Shown: positions 21,397-22,092 of the stretch, piece by piece
Numbering within the stretch: the stretch's first letter is position 1
Layout of the letters: the number at the start of each line of letters is the position of its first letter
Assembly: GCA_963205035.1 (NCBI GenBank)
Contig: CAUJII010000200.1
Location: 1-22,092, forward strand
Direction of reading: 5' to 3'
Source: Spirochaetota bacterium
Lineage (GTDB): Bacteria; Spirochaetota; Leptospiria; Turneriellales; Turneriellaceae
DNA length: 22,092 nucleotides
Notes under the pieces: generated by a model
Databases searched by the model: none
What the model saw: the letters and a program-made list of their open reading frames with translations, nothing else
Told to the model about the DNA's origin: nothing
Position numbers and translations under genes: made by a program

Positions 21397-22092
21397 TCAA
21401 GGATCGACGTACTTTTCGGCGATCGGCGTGTAGTAACAGAGAACGTCTGCGCTTTTCAAATTCGTGCGCAGCGTAATTGTCTGGTTAATCTGGTTCCCAT
21501 CGATAGTCGTCATCGAGCCGTCGGTTTTTTTGGAGACAAACAAGTTATGGTGCACCAGCGAGCCCTTCATCACCAAAATATCTCCCGGCGTGAAGTTGCC
21601 GTCATTGGCGCGGCAAGAGCTTGCGATGCCCTTGGGACCTACACCGGTTTGCCAATTCGCGGCGTCGACTCCGCCCTTGCGCACCATCGCCACCGCAAAA
21701 ATACCGCACCATGAGTTAATTTTTTTGTAAGGGAGTTTAATCCCATCGATAGCCATCTGACCCCAAGTAAAAACATTCGTGTGGTATGAAGTGTCGTAGA
21801 TATCTTTGAGAAGAGTCCAGCCCAGTTTGAAGCCGCCCGAGCCGCCCAAGTCGCTCACACGCCCCACATACGTGCGTGCGGTGTCTAAGATAAGCTGTCT
21901 TGTTGGATGGAGAACTTTGCCCGTGGCTTTGATGTCTGCGGGTGTATCGTCACCCGTTACCGTAACGACGCCGTCAGCTCCGCCCGATGTCCCTCCACCT
22001 GTAAGAGGGGAGCCCGGCACTTGTGGAGTGACTGCACTAAACGAAACGGTGAGATTGAAAGCCCCCTTGCGTTCTCCCGATGAGTTGACGTA
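21397..22092 (-). CDS. Secreted or surface protein with CHAP-like cysteine enzyme domain (5' part missing)
   Basis: The frame is open to the window edge, so this is the C-terminal 231 residues; a GTG at 22020 is not the likely start. Just inside the edge is a beta-rich segment (GAFNLTVSFSAVTPQ), then a Gly/Thr/Ser linker (PLTGGGTSGG), then a domain of about 170 residues. That domain has NSWCGIFAVAMVRKGG (Cys codon 21706-21708), PGDILVMKG, VHHNLFVSK and TIDGN. The order Cys ... PGD ... His ... D/N is that of CHAP/NlpC-like amidases and peptidases that cut peptidoglycan, with WC-x-x-F at the nucleophile. Family membership is by motif only. The linker suggests a modular exported protein, such as a wall hydrolase or an effector. 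A hairpin follows the stop codon. Confidence 0.6.
   Translation of the reverse strand, partial: YVNSSGERKGAFNLTVSFSAVTPQVPGSPLTGGGTSGGADGVVTVTGDDTPADIKATGKVLHPTRQLILDTARTYVGRVSDLGGSGGFKLGWTLLKDIYDTSYHTNVFTWGQMAIDGIKLPYKKINSWCGIFAVAMVRKGGVDAANWQTGVGPKGIASSCRANDGNFTPGDILVMKGSLVHHNLFVSKKTDGSMTTIDGNQINQTITLRTNLKSADVLCYYTPIAEKYVDP

Noticed and set aside
1..22092. CRISPR arrays, insertion sequences, prophage genes or rRNA.
   Set aside because: None seen: no regularly spaced repeats, no transposase or integrase motifs, no structural RNA other than the single tRNA.

Overview
The window looks like chromosomal housekeeping DNA from a spirochaete, most likely in or near the Leptospirales (Leptospira/Leptonema/Turneriella-like). 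This is inferred from gene content, not from a database match: a spirochaete-type FlgF rod protein, a detached FlhB C-terminal domain, a membrane-anchored class III adenylate cyclase, an HD-GYP relative, a STAS regulator, many exported proteins and a moderately G+C-rich base composition. There is no phage, insertion sequence, integrase or CRISPR array. No stretch above about 300 bases lacks a gene, and several neighbouring genes overlap.

Layout. 1-2605 (+): the end of an OmpA-like protein, a NhaD/CitMHS-type ion transporter and ClpP. 2624-4733 (-): a probable operon of a coiled-coil protein, a FlhB-C-like protein and a degenerate HD-GYP protein. 4779-5356 (+): a promoter, tRNA-Pro(CGG) and a GNAT acetyltransferase. 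5395-5778 (-) is a DUF302 protein, divergent from an SDR dehydrogenase/STAS pair (5960-7101, +) across an AT-rich repeat region. 7108-7848 (-) and 7817-8641 (+) are divergent exported proteins whose first codons overlap. 8722-9570 (+) is FlgF. 9659-11976 (+) is a HipA-family kinase with a fused HTH (YjjJ/HipH type), overlapping a nitronate monooxygenase. 11963-13429 (-) is dihydrolipoamide dehydrogenase with an in-frame palindromic repeat inside it. 13484-14710 (+) is an adenylate cyclase. 14837-15589 (-) is YebC. 15763-19257 (+) is DnaE. 19208-21244 (-) holds a sodium/solute symporter and a small outer-membrane barrel. 21397-22092 (-) is the end of a secreted or surface protein with a CHAP-like cysteine enzyme domain.

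Functional themes. One theme is periplasmic motility: FlgF, the FlhB-C-like protein, perhaps the exported helical protein just before flgF, and possibly the HD-GYP relative. A second is nucleotide and phospho-signalling: adenylate cyclase, degenerate HD-GYP, STAS and HipA kinase. The rest is core machinery (DnaE, ClpP, Lpd, YebC, tRNA) and ion or solute transport.

The most unusual signals are: the REP-like element translated inside lpd; two signal-peptide coding regions antisense to each other; an HD-GYP domain lacking two key residues; a run of genes whose -10-like hexamer lies only 5-7 nt before the start codon, suggesting leaderless mRNAs; and a 16-bp palindrome found twice near gene starts. 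I did not find a clearly new multi-gene defence or biosynthetic system.
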